Shown here: piece after piece, positions 26,240 to 35,024 of the stretch | Layout of the letters: each line of letters begins with the position of its first letter | How positions within the stretch are numbered: the stretch's first letter is position 1 | From: DASQZT01 sp963728965 | GTDB taxonomy: Bacteria > Acidobacteriota > Terriglobia > Bryobacterales > Bryobacteraceae | Direction: 5' to 3' | DNA: 64,000 bases | NCBI GenBank assembly: GCA_963728965.1 | Contig: CAVSMH010000013.1 | Coordinates: 1 to 64,000 of the forward strand | Notes under the pieces: generated by a model | Seen by the model: only the letters and a program-made list of their open reading frames with translations | Told to the model about the DNA's origin: nothing | The model's database searches: none | Made by a program: the position numbers and the translations under genes

Positions 26240-27844
26240 TTAGGGGCGACATTCGAAATTAGCTGCGTCCTCAGGATTGCCTGAGCCTTTGTATTGCGCG
26301 TGCAGTGGATAAGCACAAAGCGGCCGGCTGCGACCCGGAAACGCGCTGCCGGTTGCTGTGACGCTATCGGGCGGCACATCCTGCTCCACCCAGTGGACGA
26401 TGGCAGACAAGGCATCGAACGTGTCGAGCGCGGGCGGCCCCACTTTGCAGTGCCCCACCCCGGGAGCCAGGAACAAGCGGCTCCAGTTGCGGACCTGTTC
26501 GGAACCGCCGTTATCCTTGGTCATCCGTTTGTAGTAGGCGACGGTATCGAGCGCCGAGAAAGACGGGTCGCTGAGCCCGTGCCAGAAGACCAGCTTACCG
26601 CCGTGGGCGGAAAATGTGTTGAGGTTAGTCCAACTCCAAGTCTCCCCCTGAGCGATGCCGGGAAGTGACATAGCCTGTTCTACCCAACTGTCCACGTCCA
26701 TGCCTATCTCGGAAAACGCCGGCATGCCAGGGTTCCCGTAGCCGTTCAACAGACCTGGCTTGTCCTCGGTCCCTACAATTCCCGTATCAAACGGAAACCC
26801 CGGGTGGACCTGCCGTCCTTTCGAGTCTTTCGGCCCCGCGAACGCCTTCTGAAGTGCTGCGGCCTGACTCATGGACAGGCAACCCTCCACTTTTCCACCT
26901 TTGCAGACCAGCGTCTTCGGATCGAACCGGCACCCCTGGATGTTGAACACCATGCCGTCTTTGAGAGCGTCGGCGTCATCGCAGGCGTTCAGCAAGCCGT
27001 TGATAACGGTTTTCTTGTCGCTTTCGGACAACGCGTCGCGCGTGATCGGCTGGCCGCGTTGGTCTTTGGGCGCAATTTCGTTTAACGTGGCGGCAACCCA
27101 CAGACCGCCAACACCCGAGACCGGGCGCATCGAGGGCGCACCCGCCACGATGCCGTCGAAATACGTCGGGTAGCGCTGCGCCATGAGCATCCCTTCGCGT
27201 CCCCCCTCCGAACATCCGCTGAAGTAGGAGCGGCTTGGGGCGTTGCCGTAATAATGCGCGATGATGTGTTTAGCGACCTCTGTCACGCGGCCGATCGCCG
27301 TATAACTGAAGTCGAGGGTTGCTTGCTGGTCCTGCTCAAAACTTCGGTCGAAAGACTTCAAAGCGGCTTTTCCCTGATGACCTGTATCGGTGCTGACCAC
27401 GGCGAACCCGCGCGCAAGCCCCGGTTCCGCGCCCGCCGCGAATGCGCCCATCGGCGGCAGTACGATACCATTCAAACCCCCGCCGCCCTGAAACAGAAAG
27501 CGCCCGTTCCATGGCTCGGGCAATGCGAGTGCGAACCCGATTCCGTAGGTGACTCCCGCGGCACCCGTGCGCCGCTCGATCATTCCATCCAGGCGGCAGT
27601 AGGCCGGCAACTTCGCCGTTAATCCAGCGCTTCCGGGACCGGATGGAAGCGTGCCCGCTTGGATCAGTTGCGCATTGGTAACGGTCAAGGGGACGCCCGG
27701 CAGTTGCAAACGCATCATCGATTCACAACCCGCGGGTGAGGCAGCCGCCCGTCCTCCTTGCGCAGCCAGATGCGAAACCGCCATCAGCGCTGCCAAAAGC
27801 GCCGGCCCGATACAGTTTAAGAAAATCAGAGCGACAGTCTTCAT
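26240..27844 (-). CDS. Tannase/feruloyl esterase family protein, secreted
   Basis: The ATG at 27844 gives a signal peptide (MKTVALIFLNCIGPALLAAL) and a 534-residue protein of the tannase family (PF07519). The nucleophile serine is in GCSEGGREG, the acid Asp in HGLSDPSFS and the His in GVGHCKVGP. Conserved Cys pairs include CRLDG and CDDADALKDG, and a calcium-binding-like DALKDGMVFN segment is present. The family hydrolyses gallate or feruloyl esters of plant polyphenols, or aromatic polyester units. The gene's ATG overlaps the TGA of the upstream ankyrin gene, so the two are translationally coupled. Exact substrate is unknown. Confidence 0.9.
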   Translation of the reverse strand: MKTVALIFLNCIGPALLAALMAVSHLAAQGGRAAASPAGCESMMRLQLPGVPLTVTNAQLIQAGTLPSGPGSAGLTAKLPAYCRLDGMIERRTGAAGVTYGIGFALALPEPWNGRFLFQGGGGLNGIVLPPMGAFAAGAEPGLARGFAVVSTDTGHQGKAALKSFDRSFEQDQQATLDFSYTAIGRVTEVAKHIIAHYYGNAPSRSYFSGCSEGGREGMLMAQRYPTYFDGIVAGAPSMRPVSGVGGLWVAATLNEIAPKDQRGQPITRDALSESDKKTVINGLLNACDDADALKDGMVFNIQGCRFDPKTLVCKGGKVEGCLSMSQAAALQKAFAGPKDSKGRQVHPGFPFDTGIVGTEDKPGLLNGYGNPGMPAFSEIGMDVDSWVEQAMSLPGIAQGETWSWTNLNTFSAHGGKLVFWHGLSDPSFSALDTVAYYKRMTKDNGGSEQVRNWSRLFLAPGVGHCKVGPPALDTFDALSAIVHWVEQDVPPDSVTATGSAFPGRSRPLCAYPLHAQYKGSGNPEDAANFECRP

Positions 27845-29799
27845 TGGTATCCCTTTGGCGTGACGGCAAGCGTCAGCCCGATACATGCCCAACTGGTTCC
27901 CGCGGCCGAGATCCACTGATCCCGGCCGTGCGGAAATCCTGTATCAAAGTAATTCATCTGGATCGGGTACGCGCGGCTGCGCACGTGCCACGTTCCGTCG
28001 GCAAGCTGTGTTTGGAGCAGATACCGGACCGCCTTATCCAGCGACACCTGAGGAAGATTGCCCGCACTCTGGAGAGCGTAGAGCGCCTGACCAGTGGCGT
28101 AGGCATCACTCGACAACGTATCCAATTGCGCCCATCCGCCATCTGCCCTCTGATCCGCAATCAACTTCGAGGCAGCCGACCGGATCAGCGGTGCGTTATA
28201 TCGTGCCCAAACCAATCCCAACAGTCGCATCGCTTTCTCTTCGCTGGTGCGCGCCTGATATTCGGCAAGCCAATTCGCCCCACGCCGGACGCGAGTTTCG
28301 AACTCCGTCTTCCGCCCTGGAATTGGATATTCCCGTAGAGCCCGAATCGCAATGGCAGTGGGTGTGACTCTACCGGACTCAATGGGTGGGCGATCGCCAT
28401 GCACCCGCCACCCCCCGTCCAGCGACTGCGAAGCCGCCAGTTGATTCACCAGGGCATCGGTGCCCCGGTCCCGCCCGTACCCATCCGCTCTCAGGGCCCA
28501 CAACAGGTAAGCTGCGGTGATCTCGCCGCCGGGTAAATCAATGTCCTGAAAAAGGCCTTCCCGATTTCCCTTCAGCCACGCCTCCAACTGGAGGTAGTTC
28601 TGGCGAACTTCGTCACCGGATACCTCAATCCCTTTCGACCGCGCCTCCGAAAATGCGAGCGCCGGCAGGATATTGTGATGACATGACGCACAGCCCGAAC
28701 GTTTGAAGAACTCGCGGGTGCCAGCGTAGAGTGGCGACAATGCTTTGGCGATCGCATCCCGCGCCGTTGCTGAGCCCAGACGGGCGGCGTCATCGGGCGG
28801 TTCACTGCTTGGTTTTTCGCCGGTGAGCGAAGCGAGCAGTCGCGTTACGGGCGTATTCCCTTGGCGGCCTGCCCAATCCAGAGCGGTTTCGGGCTGCTTC
28901 CCGTAGCCGTGCCTGATATGCAGGTTGGTAGTTCTCTCTGCTGGATCAGCCCCGAGTTTCACCAACTCACTCACCATCTGGGAGGTGGATGTGTCGCTCG
29001 CAGCAGCAGCCATGATGAGAGTTTCGCCCGAGAAGCCCACGTGACTGGGACGGGCGTTCTTGGCAATCAGGCGGCGGAACATGTCTATATCGGCGTACGA
29101 AGTCGCATTAGTCAGGATGTCGATCTGACCAAATTTGGGTGCCGGATCCGCGCCGTTGGCGAGCAGCAGTTCGACCATGGCCGCGTGACCGCCGTTCACG
29201 GCCTCGGCGAGAGCATTCGTGTAGCCTGCGCGTGCATTGACGTCCACACCCTGCGCAATCAGCATCTTCATCGATTCCGGATCGCCGTCGAAAGCTGCCC
29301 GAACCACCGTAGTCGCACCCAGCTTATCCCGGGCCTGGGGATCGGCGCCCTTCTCCAGCAGCAATTTCACAATGCCCGCCGCCCCTGGCCGGCCCGCGGC
29401 AATCAGCAGCGCCGTCCGGCGCGTCACACTGGAAACGGCATTGACGTTTGCTCCCCGTGCGACCAGCAGGCGCACCTTGGCTTCATCAGGAATGGACCAC
29501 ATGAGAGCCGTCGCGCCGGCCTGATCGGCGTGATTCGGATCGGCGCCTTTCTCCAGCAGCAGGCGCATAGTAGCAAGATCCGAGTAGATCGCGGCGTACA
29601 TCAGGGCGCTCGAGCCGGCATCGTCGGCGGCATCCACGGGGGCGCCCCGTTTGATGAGGCGCTGAGCGGTAGTCATGTCGCCAAGGCCGAGGGCAGCCAG
29701 CAGTTCTTTGCCGGAAGGCGCGGCCGTTCCGGATCGGAGGCTCGCGGCAACGAGGACGAGAACGCAACGCGTTCGAGTAGAGTTGCAAAAGTGCGCCAT
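27841..29799 (-). CDS. Ankyrin repeat - CxxCH - terpene-cyclase-like fusion protein
   Basis: This 652-residue protein starts with a probable signal sequence (MAHFCNSTRTRCVLVLVAAS). Residues 30 to about 330 hold roughly eight ankyrin repeats (for example TALMYAAIYSDLATMRLLLEKGADP split by unit). A single heme-c-type motif, C370-A-S-C373-H374, is followed by a helical C-terminal region. That region has QSLDGGW, QRADGGWAQ and ADGTWHV motifs, typical of squalene-cyclase/prenyltransferase alpha-alpha barrels. Such barrels without the DXDD acid are often non-catalytic. The gene is coupled to the tannase-family gene (ATGA overlap), suggesting joint export or function. The role is unknown. Confidence 0.85.
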   Translation of the reverse strand: MAHFCNSTRTRCVLVLVAASLRSGTAAPSGKELLAALGLGDMTTAQRLIKRGAPVDAADDAGSSALMYAAIYSDLATMRLLLEKGADPNHADQAGATALMWSIPDEAKVRLLVARGANVNAVSSVTRRTALLIAAGRPGAAGIVKLLLEKGADPQARDKLGATTVVRAAFDGDPESMKMLIAQGVDVNARAGYTNALAEAVNGGHAAMVELLLANGADPAPKFGQIDILTNATSYADIDMFRRLIAKNARPSHVGFSGETLIMAAAASDTSTSQMVSELVKLGADPAERTTNLHIRHGYGKQPETALDWAGRQGNTPVTRLLASLTGEKPSSEPPDDAARLGSATARDAIAKALSPLYAGTREFFKRSGCASCHHNILPALAFSEARSKGIEVSGDEVRQNYLQLEAWLKGNREGLFQDIDLPGGEITAAYLLWALRADGYGRDRGTDALVNQLAASQSLDGGWRVHGDRPPIESGRVTPTAIAIRALREYPIPGRKTEFETRVRRGANWLAEYQARTSEEKAMRLLGLVWARYNAPLIRSAASKLIADQRADGGWAQLDTLSSDAYATGQALYALQSAGNLPQVSLDKAVRYLLQTQLADGTWHVRSRAYPIQMNYFDTGFPHGRDQWISAAGTSWACIGLTLAVTPKGYQ

Positions 29800-29921
29800 A
29801 CTATTCCTCCGATTCGAAGTCGGCCGATCCAGGGTGGGGATTATATCAGAACCGGCAAAGCTCGTCCTGACGCAAATGAGTCATACAAAGCCGAAATGGG
29901 GTAGCCTTATTTCATTGCGGA

Positions 29922-31061
29922 TCACTCCAACAGATCCGGGCAGCTCAACACCAACCGAACTACATCGGTCTGTCGACGGGCGCCGGTCTTTTCGAAAATG
30001 TGCTTGAGATGATTTCGCGCGGTGTGGCGGGAAATCCGAAGCAGATCCGCGATCTCATTCAAACTCAGGCCGTGTGCAAGTTCTGCGGCGACGGAGGCCT
30101 CGGCACGGGTGAGTCCAAACAGGGTCCGGATGCGTCTCGCGCGCGAAACAGGTTTAAGATCGGGATCGCTCAGCCACACCGCGACCACAGCTTGAGAAGG
30201 CAACGGCGATTCGTTACGAGGCGGAATCGGGCTCGCCAGAATGAGCAGGGGTTGACCGCGTTCCCGGAATACCGACATTTCTCCTCCAACCGGAGGCGCG
30301 CCGGCCGCCCGTGCAATTAGCTTTTGAAGACGCCCCGTGTCTTCCGCTCGCGAGCCGGCCAGGACGCCTCCCTTGAGAGACACGCCGCTCTCCGTGTTGA
30401 GGATATTCCAGGCTGCGCGATTGACAAATACCGCCCGCAACTCACGGTTCAACAGGATACAGGCATGGGGTGACTTTTCGAGCAGATCCAGCGCCTGGCG
30501 CCCGGCGTCAAAGACCCCGGCGGCACGCTCCCTTGTTAAGAGGGCATGACGGAAGTGCGGCAGAAGTGATTCGTAGAAGGCGATATCGGCTGCCGCGAAC
30601 GGACCCTGTGAACCGGAACGGAGGGTGCTGCAGAGGACGATTCGGTCGTCCGAACGCACAATCAACGCTGCGATGCTGTGCTTTAGTTTTTGTGGCCGCA
30701 GCCAGCCATTGTAGAACTCTGTCCGCACCAGTTCGTCCGGTTTGACATACATATCGCCGACACCGACGGCCACACGTCCCGCAAGCAGGTCCGCGCTTCC
30801 TCTGAAGATCCAAGGATTCAGGCTGCTGTAGTGGTCGTTGTAAAGGCGCAGTTGCTCGGGCTCCGTACGAACGCACGCCAAAGGCCGGTTTTGATTCGAC
30901 CGGAGATCCGTGGCGATGAGAGCAGTATTCTCGCCGCCAAGGGCGTCGGCAAACCGCTCCAGGAAAGCCGGCCACGCAGTTTCGTCGATTGCGGCCTGGT
31001 AAGCCCGCCCGACTACCTCGACAAGCAAGTCACCTTTTGACTGCGAAGGTCGCACTGCCAT
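29922..31061 (-). CDS. LuxR family transcriptional regulator
   Basis: This 379-residue protein ends in a LuxR-type helix-turn-helix at about 315-375, with LTRAEASVAAELAHGLSLNE and ISRHTARNHLKHIFEKTGA. The N-terminal 280 residues contain a GAF/PAS-like sensory region (WPAFLERFADALGGENTALI; SPHACILLNRELRAVFVNRAAW). Proteins of this layout are single-component regulators that sense small molecules rather than phosphorylation. It lies upstream of, and on the same strand as, the ankyrin-tannase pair, with a 122-bp gap. A 20-bp inverted repeat lies in its own promoter region. Confidence 0.88.
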   Translation of the reverse strand: MAVRPSQSKGDLLVEVVGRAYQAAIDETAWPAFLERFADALGGENTALIATDLRSNQNRPLACVRTEPEQLRLYNDHYSSLNPWIFRGSADLLAGRVAVGVGDMYVKPDELVRTEFYNGWLRPQKLKHSIAALIVRSDDRIVLCSTLRSGSQGPFAAADIAFYESLLPHFRHALLTRERAAGVFDAGRQALDLLEKSPHACILLNRELRAVFVNRAAWNILNTESGVSLKGGVLAGSRAEDTGRLQKLIARAAGAPPVGGEMSVFRERGQPLLILASPIPPRNESPLPSQAVVAVWLSDPDLKPVSRARRIRTLFGLTRAEASVAAELAHGLSLNEIADLLRISRHTARNHLKHIFEKTGARRQTDVVRLVLSCPDLLE

Positions 31062-31119
31062 TGGTGTCTTCCGAAGAGAACCTTCAGGAGGGAAATTGCG
31101 GTGGGAGATCCCGAGACTC

Positions 31120-31177
31120 TACCTCAGTCTACTAGTATATTCCAGATCCGCAGGATCTACCTCAAGGAGTTGAGGTA
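31120..31177 (-). promoter_or_regulatory. Lux-box-like inverted repeat and promoter of the LuxR gene
   Basis: TACCTCAA-GGAG-TTGAGGTA at 31158-31177 is a perfect 8-4-8 palindrome of 20 bp, the length of LuxR-type binding boxes. Reading the minus strand, GAGGTA at its edge can act as a -35 element, 18 bp from TATACT (31139-31134). A further TACCTCA half-site lies at 31120-31126. This layout suggests autoregulation by the downstream LuxR protein. Confidence 0.5.
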
Positions 31178-31255
31178 TGTTTATGTGGGGCACGTAAACG
31201 ATGTAACCCTTTGTTTTCAACGCCCGCCCGGAGAGTAGTATAATCGCGATGCTGG

Positions 31256-31665
31256 ATGGCGGAGACACGTTTTTCAGCGAATGGACTCGGACCGCCCACG
31301 GGCAAGGCGGTCCGCGATGCAGTCGACCGGATCGCGGCCAGTCCGCTTTTCGTGGGTTCCGAACGTCTGTCGCGCTTCCTGCGTTACGTGGTGGAAGAAA
31401 CTCTCGCCAGTCGCAGTCAGGCGATTAAGGAATTTACTATCGCCGTGGAGGTGTACGGTAGGCCCGCAGATTACGATCCCAAAATCGATGCTACGGTCCG
31501 AGTCGAAGCTGGGCGGCTGCGGAGCAAGCTTCGGAAGTACTAAGCCGGCGAAGGCGCCGGCGAGACAGTGCGAATCGATCTTCCACGCGGGAGCTACTTC
31601 CCAGTATTTTCTTCGAAATGCGAAGAAGGAATACGTCACCGTAATTCCAAACGTGAGCACTCAGC
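31256..31665 (+). pseudogene. Acidobacterial winged-helix regulator N-terminus, nonsense-interrupted
   Basis: The frame resembles the N-terminal domain common in Acidobacteria before TPR or WD40 regulators: RIAASPLFVGSERLSRFLRY, EFTIAVEVYGRPADYDPKID and RVEAGRLRSKLRKY. A TAA at 31541-31543 interrupts it. The same frame then continues with AGEGAGETVRIDLPRGSYFP, the normal continuation of this domain. The similarity stops near 31630 and the rest of the protein is missing. It is a pseudogene carrying both a nonsense codon and a 3' truncation. Confidence 0.65.
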
Positions 31666-32617
31666 CGGCGCGCATCCAGTCCAGGGTGCGGCGGATGCCT
31701 TCGTCGTAGGGCGTCTTCCCGGTGTGGGGGAACTTCGCCAACAGCTTGGAATCGTCGAGAATCACCGGCGTCTCTTCGAGGTACAGCATCTCGATGACTT
31801 CCTTGTACAGGGGGTTGAACCAGCCCATGATCTTGAGAAGGGTGCGGCCGACGGTGCGGTATTTGGGCGTCCGCCCCGCGGCACGGTAGACACGGGTGAT
31901 GAAATCGAGCGAGTTGATTTCACCGGCGCCGGCGAAGTTCCAGGCTGCGTCGTAGCATTCGGCGGTCTGCGCCAGGTCGGCGATCACCGGTCCGGTGTCG
32001 GGCACGAATACGAACTCGTGCACGGCATTCACCGGTCCGATCCAGTTGGCGGTTTTGCCGGCGAGCGCGGCACGGAATATGGGGTTAGCCAGGCTGTTGT
32101 CGGCGCCGGGTCCGTAAAAGTCGGGGAGGCGAACCACCAGACCATGGATGGGTCCATTCTTGTGGGCCTCGAGGACGATGTCCTCCTGCTCCTTGCGAAA
32201 CCGGCCTTTGCGCGTCTCGGGCTGTCGCGGGTGGGTTTCGGCCACGTGCGAGGCGCGCGGCACACCATAGGCATAGACGCTCGAGACCAGCACCAGGCGG
32301 CGCACCTGCATCGCCAGGGCCGCCTGCAGCGTGGTGCGCATCAACGCGGGGTGCCGGGAGTGGGCGTCGTAGGGCAGGCCGACGGTGTAGACGATGGTGT
32401 CCACGCCGCGCGCCGCCGCGCTGGCCGCGCGCAGGTCCGCCAGGTCGGCATCGAAGATCTCGGCATGGGCCAGCTTGCCGAATGCGGATTCCAGGCGCGG
32501 CCGCGAACGCCCCACCACGCGGAACGGAATTCCGCGCCGGTCGAACTCCGCCGCGACGTACGGCCCGATGGTGCCGGCCGCCCCGAAAATCGCGGCCTTT
32601 CCAATGAGGGAGGCCAT
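31661..32617 (-). CDS. NAD-dependent epimerase/dehydratase family protein
   Basis: The ATG at 32617 places the Rossmann nucleotide-binding motif near the N-terminus (KAAIFGAAGTIGPYVA), giving 318 residues. Features of the extended short-chain dehydrogenase fold are the FDADLADL acidic segment, LVLVSSVYAYG (active-site Ser and Tyr region, with YAYG in place of YxxxK nearby) and RLPDFYGPGAD. Members act on nucleotide sugars or related substrates; the substrate here cannot be named. It is divergent from the sulfatase gene, 112 bp away. Confidence 0.85.
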   Translation of the reverse strand: MASLIGKAAIFGAAGTIGPYVAAEFDRRGIPFRVVGRSRPRLESAFGKLAHAEIFDADLADLRAASAAARGVDTIVYTVGLPYDAHSRHPALMRTTLQAALAMQVRRLVLVSSVYAYGVPRASHVAETHPRQPETRKGRFRKEQEDIVLEAHKNGPIHGLVVRLPDFYGPGADNSLANPIFRAALAGKTANWIGPVNAVHEFVFVPDTGPVIADLAQTAECYDAAWNFAGAGEINSLDFITRVYRAAGRTPKYRTVGRTLLKIMGWFNPLYKEVIEMLYLEETPVILDDSKLLAKFPHTGKTPYDEGIRRTLDWMRAG

Positions 32618-32729
32618 TCCGAAGCAAGTATAGCTTTCCCGGTCGCGGATGACTACCGTGCACCGGCGGGGAACGGGCAGGTACGCGGGCCGGCCACTCG
32701 ACACGCGAACGCTGTGTTACCGTGCAGAC

Positions 32730-34151
32730 ATGCCCTCTCACTCGCCGACGCGGCGGGCGCTGCTCTCGTCCGTTCCCGCGTCCCTGGCCGCCGCGGCGTC
32801 GGCGCAGACCGCGGCTGGGGCGAACCGCCCCAACCTCGTTCTCATCATTTCCGACCAGTTCCGTTGGGATTGCATCGGCGCCATGGGTCTGAACCCCATG
32901 AACCTGACCCCCAACCTCGATCGGATGGCTTCGCGCGGAGTGCTGTTCCGGTCGGCCTTCTCCAACCAGCCGGTGTGCGCGCCGGCGCGCGGCACCATCT
33001 TCACCGGGCAGTATCCCAGCAAGCACGGGGTCTGGAAGAACGCCATCGCGCTGCCGGAGAACTCCACTACGCTGGCCACCGCGCTGGGTGCCCGCGGCTA
33101 CAGCACCAACTATATCGGCAAGTGGCACCTGGGTCCGGGCGGCGGTCCGGAGACCTACGGGCCGGTGGCGCCGAAACATCGCGGCGGATTTCTCGGCCTG
33201 TGGGAAGCGTCGAATGTCCTCGAGCACACCTCCCATGCCTATGAGGGCGACCTGTACGACAACGACGGCAAGCCGCTGCATTTCTCGGGCGTGTATCGAA
33301 CCGATTTCATGACCGGGCGCGCCGAGCGATTCCTGCGATCGGCGAAACCGCCGTTCGTGCTGGTCGTGTCCTATCTGGAAGTGCATCACCAGAACGATAC
33401 CGACACCTACGATCCGCCCAAGGAGTTCGCCAAACGGTATCCCAACCCCTATATTCCTCCCGACCTGCGGCCGTATCCGGGCTCCTGGCCGAGCCAGTTG
33501 GCGGACTACTACCGCTGCGTGGCGCGCATCGATGAAAACGTCGGGCAGATTCGCCAGACCCTGGCCGACACCGGGCTGGCCGGCAACACCATCCTGGCGT
33601 TCTTCAGCGATCACGCCAACCACTTCAAGACGCGCAACGCGGAGTACAAGCGCAGCCCGCATGAAGGGTCGATTCACGTTCCGCTGATCGTGGAGGGGCC
33701 GGGCTTCAACCGGGCCATCCAGATTCCGGAACTGGTGAGCCTGGTGGACCTGGCGCCGAGCTTTCTGGATGCCGTGGGTACGCCCGTGCCGGCCACCATG
33801 CAGGGCCACAGTTTTCTCCCGCTGCTCGACCGGCGCACCGAGGGCTGGCGCAACGAGGTGTATTTCGAGATGGCGGAGTTCACCACCGGCCGGGGGCTGC
33901 GCACGCCGCAGTACACGTATGCCGTTTCGGCGCCCAAAGTGCCGGGCTGGCGCGCCGCCAACGGCGCGGAGACGTACACGGACTATGTCCTCTACGACAA
34001 CTATGCCGACCCCTACCAGCAGGTGAACCTGGCCGGGCGGGCACCGTACCGGGAGGTGGCGGAGGAGATGCGGCGGCGGCTGCTCGAGCGCATCCGGGAG
34101 GCCAGCGGAGCCACTCCGACGATCGAACCGAGCTGGTTTCCTTACTCCTGA
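32730..34151 (+). CDS. Sulfatase family protein, exported
   Basis: The ATG at 32730 gives a signal peptide with a near twin-arginine start (SPTRRALLSSVPASLAAAAS) and a 473-residue protein. The formylglycine motif is C83-A-P-A-R, within VCAPARGTIFTGQYPSKHGV. Metal-binding residues are visible in LIISDQFRWD and AFFSDHANH. Family members hydrolyse sulfate esters of carbohydrates or other substrates after Cys is oxidised to formylglycine by a separate enzyme, not seen here. The DUF2071 gene follows after 3 bp, suggesting co-transcription. Substrate is unknown. Confidence 0.92.
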   Translation: MPSHSPTRRALLSSVPASLAAAASAQTAAGANRPNLVLIISDQFRWDCIGAMGLNPMNLTPNLDRMASRGVLFRSAFSNQPVCAPARGTIFTGQYPSKHGVWKNAIALPENSTTLATALGARGYSTNYIGKWHLGPGGGPETYGPVAPKHRGGFLGLWEASNVLEHTSHAYEGDLYDNDGKPLHFSGVYRTDFMTGRAERFLRSAKPPFVLVVSYLEVHHQNDTDTYDPPKEFAKRYPNPYIPPDLRPYPGSWPSQLADYYRCVARIDENVGQIRQTLADTGLAGNTILAFFSDHANHFKTRNAEYKRSPHEGSIHVPLIVEGPGFNRAIQIPELVSLVDLAPSFLDAVGTPVPATMQGHSFLPLLDRRTEGWRNEVYFEMAEFTTGRGLRTPQYTYAVSAPKVPGWRAANGAETYTDYVLYDNYADPYQQVNLAGRAPYREVAEEMRRRLLERIREASGATPTIEPSWFPYS

Positions 34152-34154
34152 GGC

Positions 34155-34865
34155 ATGCGCCCGTTTCTCACCGCCGAATGGCGCAACATCGCGATGCTGA
34201 ACTTCGCGGTGGACCCGGCGTGCCTGGAGGGACTGGTTCCGCGGGGCACCGAACCCGATCCATTCGAAGGCAAGACCTACCTGAGCCTGGTAGGATTCCG
34301 TTTTCTGCACACCCGCCTGCGCGGACTCTGGATTCCGTTTCATGCGGATTTCGACGAAGTCAATCTGCGGTTCTATGTGAGGCGCAGCGGGCGCCGCGGG
34401 GTGGCGTTCGTCCGCGAGATCGTGCCACGGTACGCGGTGGCGCGGGTGGCGCGCGCGGTGTTCGGCGAAAAGTACATTTCGCTCAAGATGGCACACCGCA
34501 TCATCGAACCGGTCTCGGAGTTCGGCCGCATGGAGGCCGAATACCGGTGGCGCTATGGCGGCCAGTGGAACCGGCTGCGCATGGAATGTTCGGGTCGTCC
34601 GGAGGTTCCGGCGGAGGGCTCGTTCGAGCAGTTTATCGCGGAGCACTACTGGGGCTACGCGGCGCAGGCCGGCGGCGGCACGATGGAGTACCGCGTGGAG
34701 CATGACCCATGGCGGGTGTGGAAAGCCTCCGGCGCGAAATTCGAAGGCGATGCGACGGCACTGTATGGAGCGGAGTTCGGGGCATGCCTGTCGGGCCCGG
34801 CGGATTCGGCGTTCCTGGCGCAAGGGTCGGCAGTGGCCGTGTACCCGGGCGGGCGGATCGGGTGA
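34155..34865 (+). CDS. DUF2071 (YqjF-like) protein
   Basis: This 236-residue cytoplasmic protein matches DUF2071 by its start (PFLTAEWRNIAMLNFAVDP), the GLVPRGTEPDPFEGKTYLSL segment and the NLRFYVRRSGRRGVAFVREI block. The biochemical function of DUF2071 is not established. It starts 3 bp after the sulfatase stop and probably shares its transcript. No signal peptide or membrane segment is seen. Confidence 0.85.
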   Translation: MRPFLTAEWRNIAMLNFAVDPACLEGLVPRGTEPDPFEGKTYLSLVGFRFLHTRLRGLWIPFHADFDEVNLRFYVRRSGRRGVAFVREIVPRYAVARVARAVFGEKYISLKMAHRIIEPVSEFGRMEAEYRWRYGGQWNRLRMECSGRPEVPAEGSFEQFIAEHYWGYAAQAGGGTMEYRVEHDPWRVWKASGAKFEGDATALYGAEFGACLSGPADSAFLAQGSAVAVYPGGRIG

Positions 34866-35024
34866 GGTGTGGCGAGTCGCGGCGCGGCGGGCCATCCGGC
34901 CGGTGCGCCCGCACATCGACGCCGGCCAAGGCTAGCCCGACGATTTCATAGATCGCGAAGACGACGACTGTGGTCACCTCAAAAGACTCCACCGGTCTCG
35001 ATCAGTGGAGCGCCACGTTAATTG

